Shown here: positions 24,775 to 33,328 of the stretch, one piece after another
Position numbering within the stretch: position 1 is the first letter of the stretch
How the letters are laid out: each line of letters begins with the position of its first letter
Source of the DNA: Streptomyces humicola
Lineage (GTDB): Bacteria > Actinomycetota > Actinomycetes > Streptomycetales > Streptomycetaceae
Direction of reading: 5' to 3'
Assembly (NCBI RefSeq): GCF_024436035.1
Contig: NZ_JANFNG010000014.1
Location: forward strand, 1-64,000
Length of the DNA: 64,000 bases
Notes under the pieces: generated by a model
Database searches by the model: none
Told to the model about the DNA's origin: nothing
The model's input: only the letters and a program-made list of their open reading frames with translations
Made by a program: the position numbers and the translations under genes

Positions 24775-26405
24775 CGGTCCTCTCCCCCGGAAAGTCCCCC
24801 GGAAAGTCCTCCGGAAAGTCGCGCGGACTCTCCTCCGGCGTGCGTGAGGTGGCCGGCGGACGCGCCGGTCATGGCGGAGCCCAGCTCCTCGGGGGTGATC
24901 GTGGCGGGGTCGGCGTCGGCGACCAGGCGGCCGCGGTACATCACGCGCAAGGTGTCGGACAGGCCGATCAGCTCATCCAGGTCGGCGGAGATCAGCAGCA
25001 CGGCGAGGCCCTCGCGCCTGGCCTCGCGGATCTGGTCCCAGATCTGCGCCTGCGCGCCGACGTCCACACCGCGCGTGGGATGGGCGGCGATGAGCAGCTT
25101 GGGGTGGTGGCTCATCTCACGGCCGACGATGAGCTTTTGCTGGTTCCCGCCGGAGAGCGAGGCCGCGGTGACCTCGATGCCCGGCGTGCGGACGTCGTAC
25201 GCCTCCACGATCCGCTCGGTGTCGCGGCGTGCGGCGGCCGGGTCGAGCAGGGCGCCACGGCTGTTGGGCTTCTCGGTGACGTGGCCGAGGATACGGTTCT
25301 CCCACAGCGGCGCCTCCAGGAGCAGGCCGTGGCGGTGGCGGTCCTCGGGGATGTAGCCGATGCCGCTCTCGCGCCGGGTGCGGGTGGGCGCGTGAGAGAT
25401 GTCGGCGCCGTCGAGGGTGATGACACCGGCGTCCGGGTCGCGCATGCCGATGATGGCTTCGACGAGTTCGGCCTGACCGTTGCCCTCGACGCCGGCGAGG
25501 CCCAGGACTTCGCCCTTGTGGATGGTGAAGCCGATGTCGTCGAGCACGGTCCGGTCCACCCCGTCGGCGTCGGGCGCCATCAGCCGCAGGCCCTCCACGC
25601 GGAGCATCGGGACGGTGGTGACGGTGGACTCGCGCGTCTCGGGAGACGGCAGTTCGCTGCCGACCATCAACTCGGCGAGCTGCTTGGTGCTGGTGGAAGC
25701 GGGGTCGGCCGAGCCGACGGTCGTACCGCGCCGGATCACGGTGATCTCGTCGGCGACGGAGAGGACTTCGCCGAGCTTGTGGGAGATGAAGATGACGGTC
25801 AGGCCCTCGGCCTTGAGCCCGCGCAGGTTGTCGAAGAGAGCGTCGACCTCCTGCGGTACGAGGACGGCGGTCGGCTCGTCGAGGATGAGCGTGCGTGCGC
25901 CCCGGTAGAGGACCTTGAGGATCTCCACGCGCTGCCGGTCGGCGACGCCGAGGGCCTCGACGAGGACGTCCGGGCGCACCCCGAGCCCGTAGGCGTCGGA
26001 TATCTCCAGGATCTTCGCGCGGGCGCGGTCGCCGATCCCGTGCAGCTTCTCGCTGCCGAGGACGACGTTCTCCAGCACGGTGAGGTTGTCGGCGAGCATG
26101 AAGTGCTGGTGCACCATGCCGATGCCGCGCGCGATGGCGTCGCCGGGGTCGTGGAAGGTGACCTGCTCGCCGTCGACGGCGATGGTGCCCTCATCCGGCT
26201 TCTGCATGCCGTAGAGGATCTTCATCAGGGTGGACTTGCCCGCGCCGTTCTCGCCGACGAGCGCGTGCACGGTGCCGCGCCGAACGGCGATGTCGATGTC
26301 GTGGTTGGCGACGACGCCTGGGAATCGCTTGGTGATACCGCGCAGTTCGACGGCGTTGGGGCCCGCGGTGGGCGGGGGTGGGCTCGGGGTGCTTGACGCG
26401 TTGAT
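24771..26405 (-). CDS. Nucleoside ABC transporter ATPase (two nucleotide-binding domains)
   Basis: The first domain has Walker A GENGAGKST and Walker B LILDEPTAVL but a degenerate signature (ALGVADRQRVEI). The second has GLAGVEGNGQAEL instead of a true Walker A and a normal LSGGNQQK signature. This asymmetry is usual for sugar and nucleoside importers. The domain clearly begins upstream of the GTG at 26270 (ELRGITKRFPGVVANHDID), yet no ATG, GTG or TTG occurs in frame before it. ATC 26405 has GAGGAG 8 nt upstream and is taken as start, giving 544 residues. Alternatively a 1-nt shift would link GTG 26412. The C-terminus ends in three LSGG repeats. Confidence 0.88.
   Translation of the reverse strand: MNASSTPSPPPPTAGPNAVELRGITKRFPGVVANHDIDIAVRRGTVHALVGENGAGKSTLMKILYGMQKPDEGTIAVDGEQVTFHDPGDAIARGIGMVHQHFMLADNLTVLENVVLGSEKLHGIGDRARAKILEISDAYGLGVRPDVLVEALGVADRQRVEILKVLYRGARTLILDEPTAVLVPQEVDALFDNLRGLKAEGLTVIFISHKLGEVLSVADEITVIRRGTTVGSADPASTSTKQLAELMVGSELPSPETRESTVTTVPMLRVEGLRLMAPDADGVDRTVLDDIGFTIHKGEVLGLAGVEGNGQAELVEAIIGMRDPDAGVITLDGADISHAPTRTRRESGIGYIPEDRHRHGLLLEAPLWENRILGHVTEKPNSRGALLDPAAARRDTERIVEAYDVRTPGIEVTAASLSGGNQQKLIVGREMSHHPKLLIAAHPTRGVDVGAQAQIWDQIREARREGLAVLLISADLDELIGLSDTLRVMYRGRLVADADPATITPEELGSAMTGASAGHLTHAGGESARLSGGLSGGLSGGEDR
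24785..24820. repeat. Three 12-bp tandem repeats encoding LSGG
   Basis: Three copies of a CC(C/T)CCGGAAAGT unit lie at the 3' end of the ATPase gene and encode LSGG-LSGG-LSGG just before the stop. Being a multiple of 3, they leave the frame intact. They echo the ABC signature word but sit outside the fold. Confidence 0.8.
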
Positions 26406-26449
26406 GGCGCACTCTCCTCGGGGACGAAGGAGCCGGGCGGTGAGGGGTG

Positions 26450-26484
26450 AACGTACCGCGCGTCTGCGCCGTCTACGCGCGTAG
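26450..26484 (-). promoter_or_regulatory. Nucleoside transporter operon promoter with operator CTACGCGCGTAG (26473-26484), regulon site 4
   Basis: The perfect palindrome lies 17 bp upstream of a -10-like TACGTT (26450-26455, minus strand), so it covers the -35 region. The promoter is separate from that of the upstream lipoprotein gene and would drive ATPase, both permeases, cdd and deoA. Confidence 0.7.
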
Positions 26485-26515
26485 CGGTACGGAATTCACA
26501 AGCGGTCCGGCACAC

Positions 26516-26568
26516 GGCGTGGGGCTCGGCAGAAAGGGCGCTTCCCCTCCCCGCCGAGCCCTCACGCC
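26516..26568 (-). terminator. Terminator of the nucleoside-binding lipoprotein gene
   Basis: A 15-bp stem (GGCGTG-GGGCTCGGC with GCCGAGCCCTCACGCC, one bulge) and a 22-nt loop starts 12 bases after the lipoprotein stop codon. It separates that gene from the transporter operon. Confidence 0.65.
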
Positions 26569-26579
26569 AGGTCAGGCCG

Positions 26580-27635
26580 TCACGGCTGGCTGCTGACCTT
26601 GATCTGACCGTTGATGATCTTCTGCTCGACCGCCTGCAGTTGCGGCTCGATGTCGTTGATGAAGCCGCCGCTGGTGGCCAGCGAGACGCCTCCGTCGGCG
26701 AGACCGTAGGTGTTGTTGCCGGTGAGCGGCTTGCCGTTCTTGACGCTCTTGATCAGGTCATAGACGGAGACGTCCACGTTCTTGACTGCGGAGGTCAGGA
26801 TCGAGCTCTTGTACTGGGCCAGACCCGGCTCCTGGTACTGGTCGGAGTCGACGCCGATCGCCCACGCACCCGGGTGGTCGTGCACCGCCTCGATCGAACC
26901 GGTGCCGGAGCTGCCGGCCGCCGAGTAGATCACGTCGATACCGCGGGAGAGCATGCCCTCCGCGGCGGCCTTGCCCTCGTCGGGGCTGGAGAAGCCGGAG
27001 AGGTCGGAACCGGTGCTCAGGTACTGCGCGCTGACCACGTCGCCGGGCTTGGTGGCCTTGACGCCCTGCTGGAAGCCGGCCTGGAAGCCCTTGATCAGCT
27101 CGTTGTCGACACCGCCGATGAAGCCGATGTGACCGGTCTTCGACTTCAGCGCCGCGGCGACGCCCGCGAGGTACGAGCTGTCCGGCGTCGCGAACGTCAT
27201 GCTGTCGACGTTCTTGCCCGGCACGACCGAGTCGACGATGCCGAAGGTGGTGTTCGGGAACTTGGCGGCCTCCGCCTGAACGGCGTTGGCGTAGGCGAAA
27301 CCGACCGCTACTACGGGGTTGTAACCGGCGGTGGCGAGGTCGGAGAGCCGCTGCTCACGGTCGGACTCGGTGTCCGTGTTGAGGGCGGTGAGCTCCTTGG
27401 CGGTGCCGCCGAAGTCCTTGATGGCCTTGTCCAGTCCGCGCCCGGCGGAGTCGTTGAACGAGTGGTCGCCACGACCACCGACGTCGTAGGCTATGCCGAT
27501 CTTCAGCCCGCCGGACGCCGACGAGCTCGAGGTGGAAGAAGAGCCCGACTGGGTCGAGCTCGCCCCACAGGCGGTGGCAGTGATCGCGAGAGCCGCGGCT
27601 ATGCCCGCGGCGGCAAGCGTGGTTACCCGGCGCAC
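26580..27635 (-). CDS. BMP-family nucleoside-binding lipoprotein
   Basis: The 351-residue protein is the substrate-binding part of the importer encoded just downstream. It has a short basic N-terminus, a hydrophobic signal and a lipidated Cys23 in TATACGAS; the -3 Ala makes the lipobox atypical. A Ser/Gly linker follows. The mature fold carries AYDVGGRGDHSFNDSAGRGL, the BMP/PnrA family start, then VVAVGFAYANAVQAEAAKFP, IGFIGGVDNELIKGF and VIYSAAGSSGTGSIEAV. GTG 27635 is chosen with GAAGGGG upstream; the frame runs further to 27812 without a signal-peptide logic. Confidence 0.92.
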   Translation of the reverse strand: MRRVTTLAAAGIAAALAITATACGASSTQSGSSSTSSSSASGGLKIGIAYDVGGRGDHSFNDSAGRGLDKAIKDFGGTAKELTALNTDTESDREQRLSDLATAGYNPVVAVGFAYANAVQAEAAKFPNTTFGIVDSVVPGKNVDSMTFATPDSSYLAGVAAALKSKTGHIGFIGGVDNELIKGFQAGFQQGVKATKPGDVVSAQYLSTGSDLSGFSSPDEGKAAAEGMLSRGIDVIYSAAGSSGTGSIEAVHDHPGAWAIGVDSDQYQEPGLAQYKSSILTSAVKNVDVSVYDLIKSVKNGKPLTGNNTYGLADGGVSLATSGGFINDIEPQLQAVEQKIINGQIKVSSQP

Positions 27636-27688
27636 TAGGGGTACCCCTTCATTCCGTCTAGCGCCCCGTCCGGCGCTGGTTCTGCGGC

Positions 27689-27704
27689 AGCTTAACGCGC
27701 GTAG
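27689..27704 (-). promoter_or_regulatory. Degenerate operator TAACGCGCGTAG at the lipoprotein promoter, regulon site 5
   Basis: One half of the 12-bp palindrome (27693-27704) is intact and two bases of the other half differ. A -10-like TAAGCT (27689-27694, minus strand) overlaps it, leaving a leader of about 47 nt. It is probably a weaker site for the same regulator. Confidence 0.55.
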
Positions 27705-28010
27705 ATACGCCGTAAAGGGCAGTTTGGAAGCCGTTATCGGATCGACGCCAACGCCGGATTGCGCGCCGATCTCGGGCGGGTGACGCAGGGGTTTCGCGGC
27801 AGGTCCGGGCACGCCATCGTCCGCACCGGCCGACCTGGTCCGGCACGAGGGCGGCGGTGGACTTCGTGCCTGGGGAGAGCTGCGGCTGTCCGCAGCGTGC
27901 TACGAGGCCGCGGCGCTGGCGTCGGCCCCCTACGGTGAGGTCCTCAGGTCCGCGGCGGCGCGGCTGGGTCTGAGCCAGCAGGTTCCGGTCGGGGTGATGT
28001 GAATCGGGCA
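27705..28010. other. Spacer with an unassigned codon-biased open frame
   Basis: No complete gene is seen. On the plus strand one frame is open from about 27792 to TGA 28000-28002 with codon-like third-position bias. It would read LRAWGELRLSAACYEAAALA and end RLGLSQQVPVGVM, but it has no start codon and I do not recognise it. It may be another decayed gene fragment next to the aldehyde dehydrogenase remnant. Confidence 0.3.
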
Positions 28011-28202
28011 ATGGAGATCGCTGCTCGGATTTCCGAGCGGCCTTGTCCATATCAACGATCAGACGATCAGGGAACGATCCCGTTCGGCGGTGTCGGCGAC
28101 TCCGGTACGGGCGCGCGGCACGGCGGCGCGCGCCAACCTCGACGCCTTCACCGAGACGAAATGGTGACCGTGCGCGGTTCGCTGCCCGCGTACCCCTTCT
28201 GA
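28011..28202 (+). pseudogene. Decayed C-terminal fragment of an aldehyde dehydrogenase
   Basis: Pieces of the benzaldehyde-dehydrogenase-like C-terminus can be read in order but in changing frames. They are MEIAARIS (28011), SGLVHINDQTI (28036), TIPFGGVGDSGTGARHG (28074), ANLDAFTETKW (28135) and VTVRGSLPAYPF-stop (28164-28202). At least four frame breaks in under 200 bp rule out a working gene. The catalytic part upstream is missing. It is not derived from the aldehyde dehydrogenase genes at 4.7-7.0 kb, whose ends differ. Confidence 0.78.
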
Positions 28203-28229
28203 TCGCCTGATCAGCATCTGATCAGGCGA
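28203..28229. terminator. Perfect hairpin after the aldehyde dehydrogenase remnant and amidohydrolase gene
   Basis: TCGCCTGATCAG-CAT-CTGATCAGGCGA forms a 12-bp perfect stem with a 3-nt loop. It lies 28 bases past the amidohydrolase stop and directly after the remnant's stop, so it can serve both strands. Confidence 0.65.
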
Positions 28230-28257
28230 ACCCGGGCGATCGGGCCCGATCAGTCGA

Positions 28258-29472
28258 TCAGTCGATCAGCGCCGCTGCCGTGAACAGTTCCACGCCCACG
28301 CGGATCGCCTGCTCATCCGCGTCGAAGTCGCCACGGTGCAGGTCGCGCACGACCGCGTCGCCCATGGGACGCACGCCGAGGCGGGCGAGGGCGCCCGGGA
28401 CCTGTTCCAGGTACCAGGAGAAGTCCTCGCCTCCGAGGCTCTGTTCGGTGTCCTCGACCGCGTGCGCTCCGTAGCGCGCGGTCATCGCATCGCGCAGCAG
28501 CTCCGTCGAGGTGGACTCGTTGACCACCGGCGGCACTCCACGGTGGTACGTGAGCTCCCACTTGGCCCGGTACATCGCGGCGATCTGGTCCATCACCTCG
28601 TGGATCAGGTCGGGGGCCTCGTGCCATGCCGCGAGGTCGAGGCAGCGGACGGTGCCTTCGAGCTCCGCGTGCTGCGGGATCACGTTGCACGCGTGGCCCG
28701 CGTCGATGCGGCCCCAGACCACCGAGAGGCCGGCCCGGGGGTCGATGCGGCGGGCGAGGGCGGCGGGCAGCTCGGTGGCCATCTTGGCGGCGGCCATCAC
28801 CAGGTCGGTGGTCAGGTGCGGGCGCGCGGTGTGACCGCCGGCGCCGTCGAGCGAGAGCTCCAGGCGGTCGCAGGCCGAGGTGATCGGGCCGGTGCGCAGG
28901 CCGATCCGCCCGACCTCGACCTTCGGGTCGCAGTGGACGGCGAGAATACGGCCGACGCCGTCCAGGACATCGGCCTTGATCATGTCGAGGGCGCCGCCGG
29001 GCATGACCTCTTCGGCGGGCTGGAAGACCAGGCGCACCGGGCGCTGCAGCTTCCCCTCACGCTCCAGGCCGGCGAGCACCAGGCCGGCGCCGAGCACCAC
29101 GGTGGTGTGGACATCGTGGCCACAGGCGTGGGCGCAGCCCGCCACCGTCGAGTGGTACTCCACGGTCTTGGTGTCGGGGATGGGCAGTGCGTCGATGTCG
29201 GCGCGCAGCGCGAGGACCGGTCCGTCGGCCGGTCGGCCGATGTCGCACACCAGGCCCGTTCCGCCGGGCATCTCGCGAGGCTGCAGGCCCGCCTGCTCCA
29301 GGCGCTCCTTGATCGCCGCGGTGGTGCGGAACTCCTGCCGGGAGAGCTCGGGGTGCATGTGCAAGTCGCGGCGGAACGCGACGAGTTCGGCTTCCAGCTC
29401 GTCGGACAGGGCGGGCAGCGGTGCGCCGGGTGCGGGTAGTGAGTGGTCCACCCCCGAAAGCGTAGGCCGCAT
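28258..29472 (-). CDS. M20-family amidohydrolase
   Basis: This 404-residue zinc or manganese hydrolase of the M20D group (hippurate hydrolase, N-acyl amino acid or N-acyl diaminopimelate type) has the metal motifs HACGHDVHTT and PAEEVMPGGA, a conserved His in AVHCDPKVEVG, and GGEDFSWYLEQ near the end. ATG 29472 is preferred with AGGAG 6 nt upstream; GTG 29478 is too close to it. The gene is next to the nucleoside transport locus but its family gives no direct link to nucleosides. Substrate unknown. Confidence 0.88.
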   Translation of the reverse strand: MRPTLSGVDHSLPAPGAPLPALSDELEAELVAFRRDLHMHPELSRQEFRTTAAIKERLEQAGLQPREMPGGTGLVCDIGRPADGPVLALRADIDALPIPDTKTVEYHSTVAGCAHACGHDVHTTVVLGAGLVLAGLEREGKLQRPVRLVFQPAEEVMPGGALDMIKADVLDGVGRILAVHCDPKVEVGRIGLRTGPITSACDRLELSLDGAGGHTARPHLTTDLVMAAAKMATELPAALARRIDPRAGLSVVWGRIDAGHACNVIPQHAELEGTVRCLDLAAWHEAPDLIHEVMDQIAAMYRAKWELTYHRGVPPVVNESTSTELLRDAMTARYGAHAVEDTEQSLGGEDFSWYLEQVPGALARLGVRPMGDAVVRDLHRGDFDADEQAIRVGVELFTAAALID

Positions 29473-29720
29473 GGCCACTCCTGGTGTGTCGATACTGATA
29501 AATCAAGCTTACGGGCGAACCGAATATCACCCCTGCGGCGCATACTCGCCCGTCTGCACGGGTATGCCTACCTGATTGAGACTTATGTCACTTCCGTACG
29601 TCCATGGTGAACCCGCGTGCTCCCCGCCGCGCGGCAGCCGCCCCGGATGGCCCAGCGGCTGCGTGAGCTGGGTGCGCCCCGCGGGCTCTGCAGGCCCTGC
29701 AGGCCCTGCGGGCCGCCGCA

Positions 29721-31238
29721 TCAGCGGCGGGTGCCGAGCAGCCGGGCGTAGACGTCGAGCAGGGGCACCGACTGCACCTGCCAGGACCAGTGGCGCAGCG
29801 TGTCGGAGCGCTCGTAGGCCTTGCGGTATCGGCGCTCGTTGGTGAGGACGGCGCCGACCGCGCGGACGAAGTCCGCGGTGTCACGGGCGCGGAAGACCTC
29901 ACCGTTGCCGAGCTCCAAGGTGGCCGCCGCCATCGCCCGTACGTCGCTGACCACGACCGGCAGCCGCGCGTGAGCGTATTCCAGGTAGCGCGCGGCGAGG
30001 GTGACTTCGTGGTGCGGCAGGTGGTGGACGGGCACGACGCCGATGTCGGCGGAGGCCAGGAAGCCGGGGACGTCCCCGGGCGGGACGTAGGGCAGGACGT
30101 GCAGCCGTGAGGCGACGCCGAGTTCGGCCGCGCGCTCGATCAGCGTATGGACGTACGAAGCATCGGAGTGCGGGACGACGAACGCCGCGTGCAGGTCGTA
30201 CAGCTTGGGCAGCGCCTCGACGACGGTGAGCAGTCCGCGCTCCGGGGACACCGCACCGCTGTGCACGAGCAGCGGCACCTCGGGGCCGATCCCGCAAGCC
30301 TCCCGCACCCCTCCTCCGCGCCGGGCCGAACCGGCGTCGAAGAAGGGCGCGTTGAGAACGACGACGGGCGCCGCGGGGAGCCGGTGGCAGGCCCGCAGCC
30401 GCTCCGCGTATGCCTCGCTCACCGCGACCACCGCGTCCGCCTCGGCGGCGTGCGCGCGCTCGTCGGCGTCGCGGGCGGCCGCCGCGCGGCGGGAGGGCGT
30501 TGAGGGGACGGCTGCGCATTCGTCGGCGTCCCAGACGACCTTCACCGCGCGCCCGGCCGCCTCGGCGCGGAGCGCGGCCCGCACCGCGACGCCGAGGGTG
30601 CGGTGCCCGCGGGCGTGGACGAGGTCGGGGCGCTGCCCGTCGAGGACCGGCCCATAGGCCGCCTCCAAATCGAGCAGCAGGGGGTCGAGCCGCCGCCACG
30701 CCCGCCGGGCGAGCAGCAGCCGGGTCAGGGCGGTGGAGGCGTTGTCGAGGAGGCCGTCGGGGGCAGTACGGTGGCGGACCGCGGCGCGGAACTGGGCCGA
30801 GCGCACCGCGGTCCAGGCGCGGCGGAAGGAGAGCCGGGCGCGGGCGACCGTATGCACGGCGCGCGCGACGGTGTGCCGGGGGAACGGCCGGTATTCGATG
30901 CCGAGTTCGGCCGCCCGCGTCTCCAACAGTAAAGAACGGACAACGATACGGTCACGGCTGCAGAGGAACGCCTCTTCACTCCGGTACGCCAGCGGCCACC
31001 GCAACCCGGGCCGGGGCCGCCGCATCCGGTGCCGGTGGAGCGTCTCGGCCACCGGGACGGTGCGTATGTCGACTCCGGGGAGCCGCGGCACGGGGCCGTC
31101 GTCGGCCCGCCCGAGGAGGGTCACACGGTATCCCGCCCCGGCCGCCGCGAGGGCCACACGCTGGGCGCGGGCGTCATGTGCAAGCGCGCGGTCCGCGAGT
31201 ACCGTGATGCGCGCGGTGTTCCGCGGTGCGCTTCCCAT
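29721..31238 (-). CDS. GT-B glycosyltransferase (family 4-like)
   Basis: The 505-residue cytoplasmic protein has an N-terminal Rossmann-type start (RITVLADRALAHDARAQRVA) and a C-terminal donor domain with LLVHSGAVSPERGLLTVVEA, RLHVLPYVPPGDVPGFLASA and VTLAARYLEYAHARLPVVVS. The glutamate in the last segment is where GT4 enzymes contact the nucleotide sugar. The middle is very Arg/Ala-rich. It lies at the left border of the surface polymer locus and may build the linkage or main chain. The sugar is unknown. Confidence 0.82.
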   Translation of the reverse strand: MGSAPRNTARITVLADRALAHDARAQRVALAAAGAGYRVTLLGRADDGPVPRLPGVDIRTVPVAETLHRHRMRRPRPGLRWPLAYRSEEAFLCSRDRIVVRSLLLETRAAELGIEYRPFPRHTVARAVHTVARARLSFRRAWTAVRSAQFRAAVRHRTAPDGLLDNASTALTRLLLARRAWRRLDPLLLDLEAAYGPVLDGQRPDLVHARGHRTLGVAVRAALRAEAAGRAVKVVWDADECAAVPSTPSRRAAAARDADERAHAAEADAVVAVSEAYAERLRACHRLPAAPVVVLNAPFFDAGSARRGGGVREACGIGPEVPLLVHSGAVSPERGLLTVVEALPKLYDLHAAFVVPHSDASYVHTLIERAAELGVASRLHVLPYVPPGDVPGFLASADIGVVPVHHLPHHEVTLAARYLEYAHARLPVVVSDVRAMAAATLELGNGEVFRARDTADFVRAVGAVLTNERRYRKAYERSDTLRHWSWQVQSVPLLDVYARLLGTRR

Positions 31239-31593
31239 GCACCGATGGAATATGGCCCCGGTGATCGTTCAATGGATCAGGAATGAAGCCGGGTTGAACG
31301 CCCAAGGGATCTTCCGCAACTGTTACCGCCCGATCGATATCAGGCGACGCACGATCGATATCGGGACGTTACATACACAGCGTCACCGATTTTTACGGTA
31401 AGTAACTTGGTGATTTCTTGGTAAGGAATCGGCGTTAAAGCCCCAACAATGCTCCGTCAAGGACATGAACAGGCCGCGACGGGGGAAGTCCGTCGCTGTC
31501 CCCGACCCAGGGGGCGTCCAACCGCGCCGCCAATCCGGATGCGGTCCTACGCAGACAGCACGAACCGCATGAACCTTCATGACAGGAGCGCAC
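31239..31593. other. Regulatory spacer with CGATCGATATC direct repeat
   Basis: This AT-richer 355-bp region lies between the divergent glycosyltransferase and amino-acid permease genes. Two copies of CGATCGATATC (31331-31341 and 31352-31362) start 21 bp apart, two helical turns, and look like an operator. The remaining 200 bp would form a long leader for the permease gene; no known riboswitch was recognised in it. Confidence 0.5.
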
Positions 31594-33240
31594 ATGACGG
31601 CCATTAGCACCAAGGGCGGTACGACCGCCGGATCGAGACACCTCCAGCGGGACGTTGGCTTCTGGGGCCTGATGTTCGTGTCGCTTGGATCGATCATCGG
31701 ATCCGGCTGGTTGCTCGGCGCGTTGAATGCAGCAAAGATCGCGGGGCCCGCGTCGATCCTCTCGTGGGTCATCGCCGCTGCGATGCTCCTCGTACTCGCC
31801 CTCGTGCACGCGGAACTCGGCGGCGCCTACCCCCTCGCCGGCGGAACCGCTCGCTACCCCCTCTTCGCCTTCGGTCCTCTCGCCGGGTTCACCGCGGGCT
31901 GGATGGCCTGGCTGCAGGCGGTGACGATCGCCCCGATCGAGGTCGAGGCGACCCTGTCGTACACCGCTCACCTCAGCTGGGTGGCCAAGAACGTCACGCT
32001 CCTCAACGCGGACGGCACGCTGACCGCGGCAGGCATCGGGATTGCCAGCGTCTTCATGCTGCTGTTCACGATCATCAACATCGTGGGCGTCAAGATGCTG
32101 TCGGACTCCAACTCGATCGCGGTGATCTGGAAGACCCTCGTCCCGCTGCTGACGGTTGTCGTCCTGCTGACGCTCACCTTCCACTCGGGCAACTTCACCG
32201 CGGGCGGCGGATTCGCCCCCTTCGGTGCGCACGGCATCTTCGCCGCCCTGCCCGCGGGTGTGGTCTTCGCGCTGCAAGGCTTCGAACAGGCCATCCAGAT
32301 GGCTGGTGAGGCCCGCAACCCGCAGAAGGACATCTCGCGCGCGGTGATCGTCGCCACCATCATCGGCACGATCATCTACCTGGCGCTGGAGGTCGCGTTC
32401 ATCGGCGCCCTGACCCCGAGCAACCTGGTACACGGCTGGCTCAACCCGATCGGCGCCGGTGACTTCGGCCCGTACGCAACGATCGCGAGCGCGGTCGGCG
32501 CCGGCTGGCTGGCGGTCGTCCTCTACATCGACGCCGTGGTCTCCCCCGGCGGCACCGGGCTGGTCTACGTGGGCACCACCTCCCGTATCTCCTACGCCAT
32601 GGGCCACGAGCGCTCGGTTCCGGGCTTCCTGTCGCGGGTGAGCCTGCGGGGTGTGCCGATCTGGTCGATCATCACCGCGTTCATCGTCGGCGAGATCACC
32701 TTCCTGCCCTTCCCGAGCTGGTCGTCCCTGGTCAACCTGGTCAGTTCGGCGACGGTGATGATGTATGGATTCGCGCCGGTCGCGCTGCACGCCCTGCGCA
32801 AGCAGGACGCCGACCGCGCCCGCCCATACAAGCTGCCGGCGTGGAAGATCCTCTCCCCGGTCGCCTTCGTCTCCGCGAACCTGATCATCTACTGGGCCAC
32901 CTACCAGGCGGACTGGAAGATCTGCGCCAGCCTCGTGCTCGGCCTGATCATCTTCGCGGCGACCCGTGCTTCCCTCCCGGCGGAGCGCCGGGTGAACTTG
33001 CACTTGAAGTCGGCGATGTGGGTGTGGCCGTGGCTCGGTGGTCTGCTCATCATCGGCAACTTCGGCCAGTACGGCGGCAACGGCGCCATCCCCAACTGGT
33101 GGGACCTGGTGGTCGTGATCGTCTTCGCGCTCGCGATCTACTACTGGGCGATCACCCTCGCGATGCCCAAGGAGGACGTCGCCACGGCGGTCGAGGCCGA
33201 GGCTGAGATCGAGTACCCGGAGGCGCTGGAAGCGGCCTGA
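31594..33240 (+). CDS. APC-family amino acid permease
   Basis: The 548-residue permease has about 12 membrane helices. The APC start motif GLMFVSLGSIIGSGWLLGA, the helix-6 region LPAGVVFALQGFEQAIQMAG followed by EARNPQKDISRAV, and the loop SYAMGHERSVPGFL are all clear. The C-terminal tail is acidic. AGGAG lies 6 nt before ATG 31594. Substrate is not readable; the shared ATCGATATC element with the ornithine aminotransferase gene hints at basic amino acids. It interrupts the surface polymer genes functionally. Confidence 0.9.
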   Translation: MTAISTKGGTTAGSRHLQRDVGFWGLMFVSLGSIIGSGWLLGALNAAKIAGPASILSWVIAAAMLLVLALVHAELGGAYPLAGGTARYPLFAFGPLAGFTAGWMAWLQAVTIAPIEVEATLSYTAHLSWVAKNVTLLNADGTLTAAGIGIASVFMLLFTIINIVGVKMLSDSNSIAVIWKTLVPLLTVVVLLTLTFHSGNFTAGGGFAPFGAHGIFAALPAGVVFALQGFEQAIQMAGEARNPQKDISRAVIVATIIGTIIYLALEVAFIGALTPSNLVHGWLNPIGAGDFGPYATIASAVGAGWLAVVLYIDAVVSPGGTGLVYVGTTSRISYAMGHERSVPGFLSRVSLRGVPIWSIITAFIVGEITFLPFPSWSSLVNLVSSATVMMYGFAPVALHALRKQDADRARPYKLPAWKILSPVAFVSANLIIYWATYQADWKICASLVLGLIIFAATRASLPAERRVNLHLKSAMWVWPWLGGLLIIGNFGQYGGNGAIPNWWDLVVVIVFALAIYYWAITLAMPKEDVATAVEAEAEIEYPEALEAA

Positions 33241-33263
33241 TCGGCTCCGACGCCTGACGTACT

Positions 33264-33306
33264 GAGGGCCGGGGTGGTGCGCCAAGCGCGCACCACCGCG
33301 GCCCTC
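33264..33306. terminator. Bidirectional terminator between APC permease and aminotransferase genes
   Basis: GTGGTGCGC (33274-33282) pairs with GCGCACCAC (33288-33296), and the outer GAGGGC pairs with GCCCTC (33301-33306), giving a long interrupted stem. It lies 24 bases after the permease stop and 23 bases beyond the convergent aminotransferase stop. Confidence 0.75.
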
Positions 33307-33328
33307 GTCGTTCACGCGCCCTCGTCGT

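Noticed and set aside
24785-24820. LSGG repeats as an extra ABC signature
   Set aside because: They lie after the second ATPase domain at the very C-terminus, outside the fold; a 12-bp tandem repeat is the simpler explanation.
31383-31593. Riboswitch or short gene in the leader of the APC permease
   Set aside because: I could not match the sequence to a known riboswitch core. The minus-strand open frame over it has no start context or family likeness.
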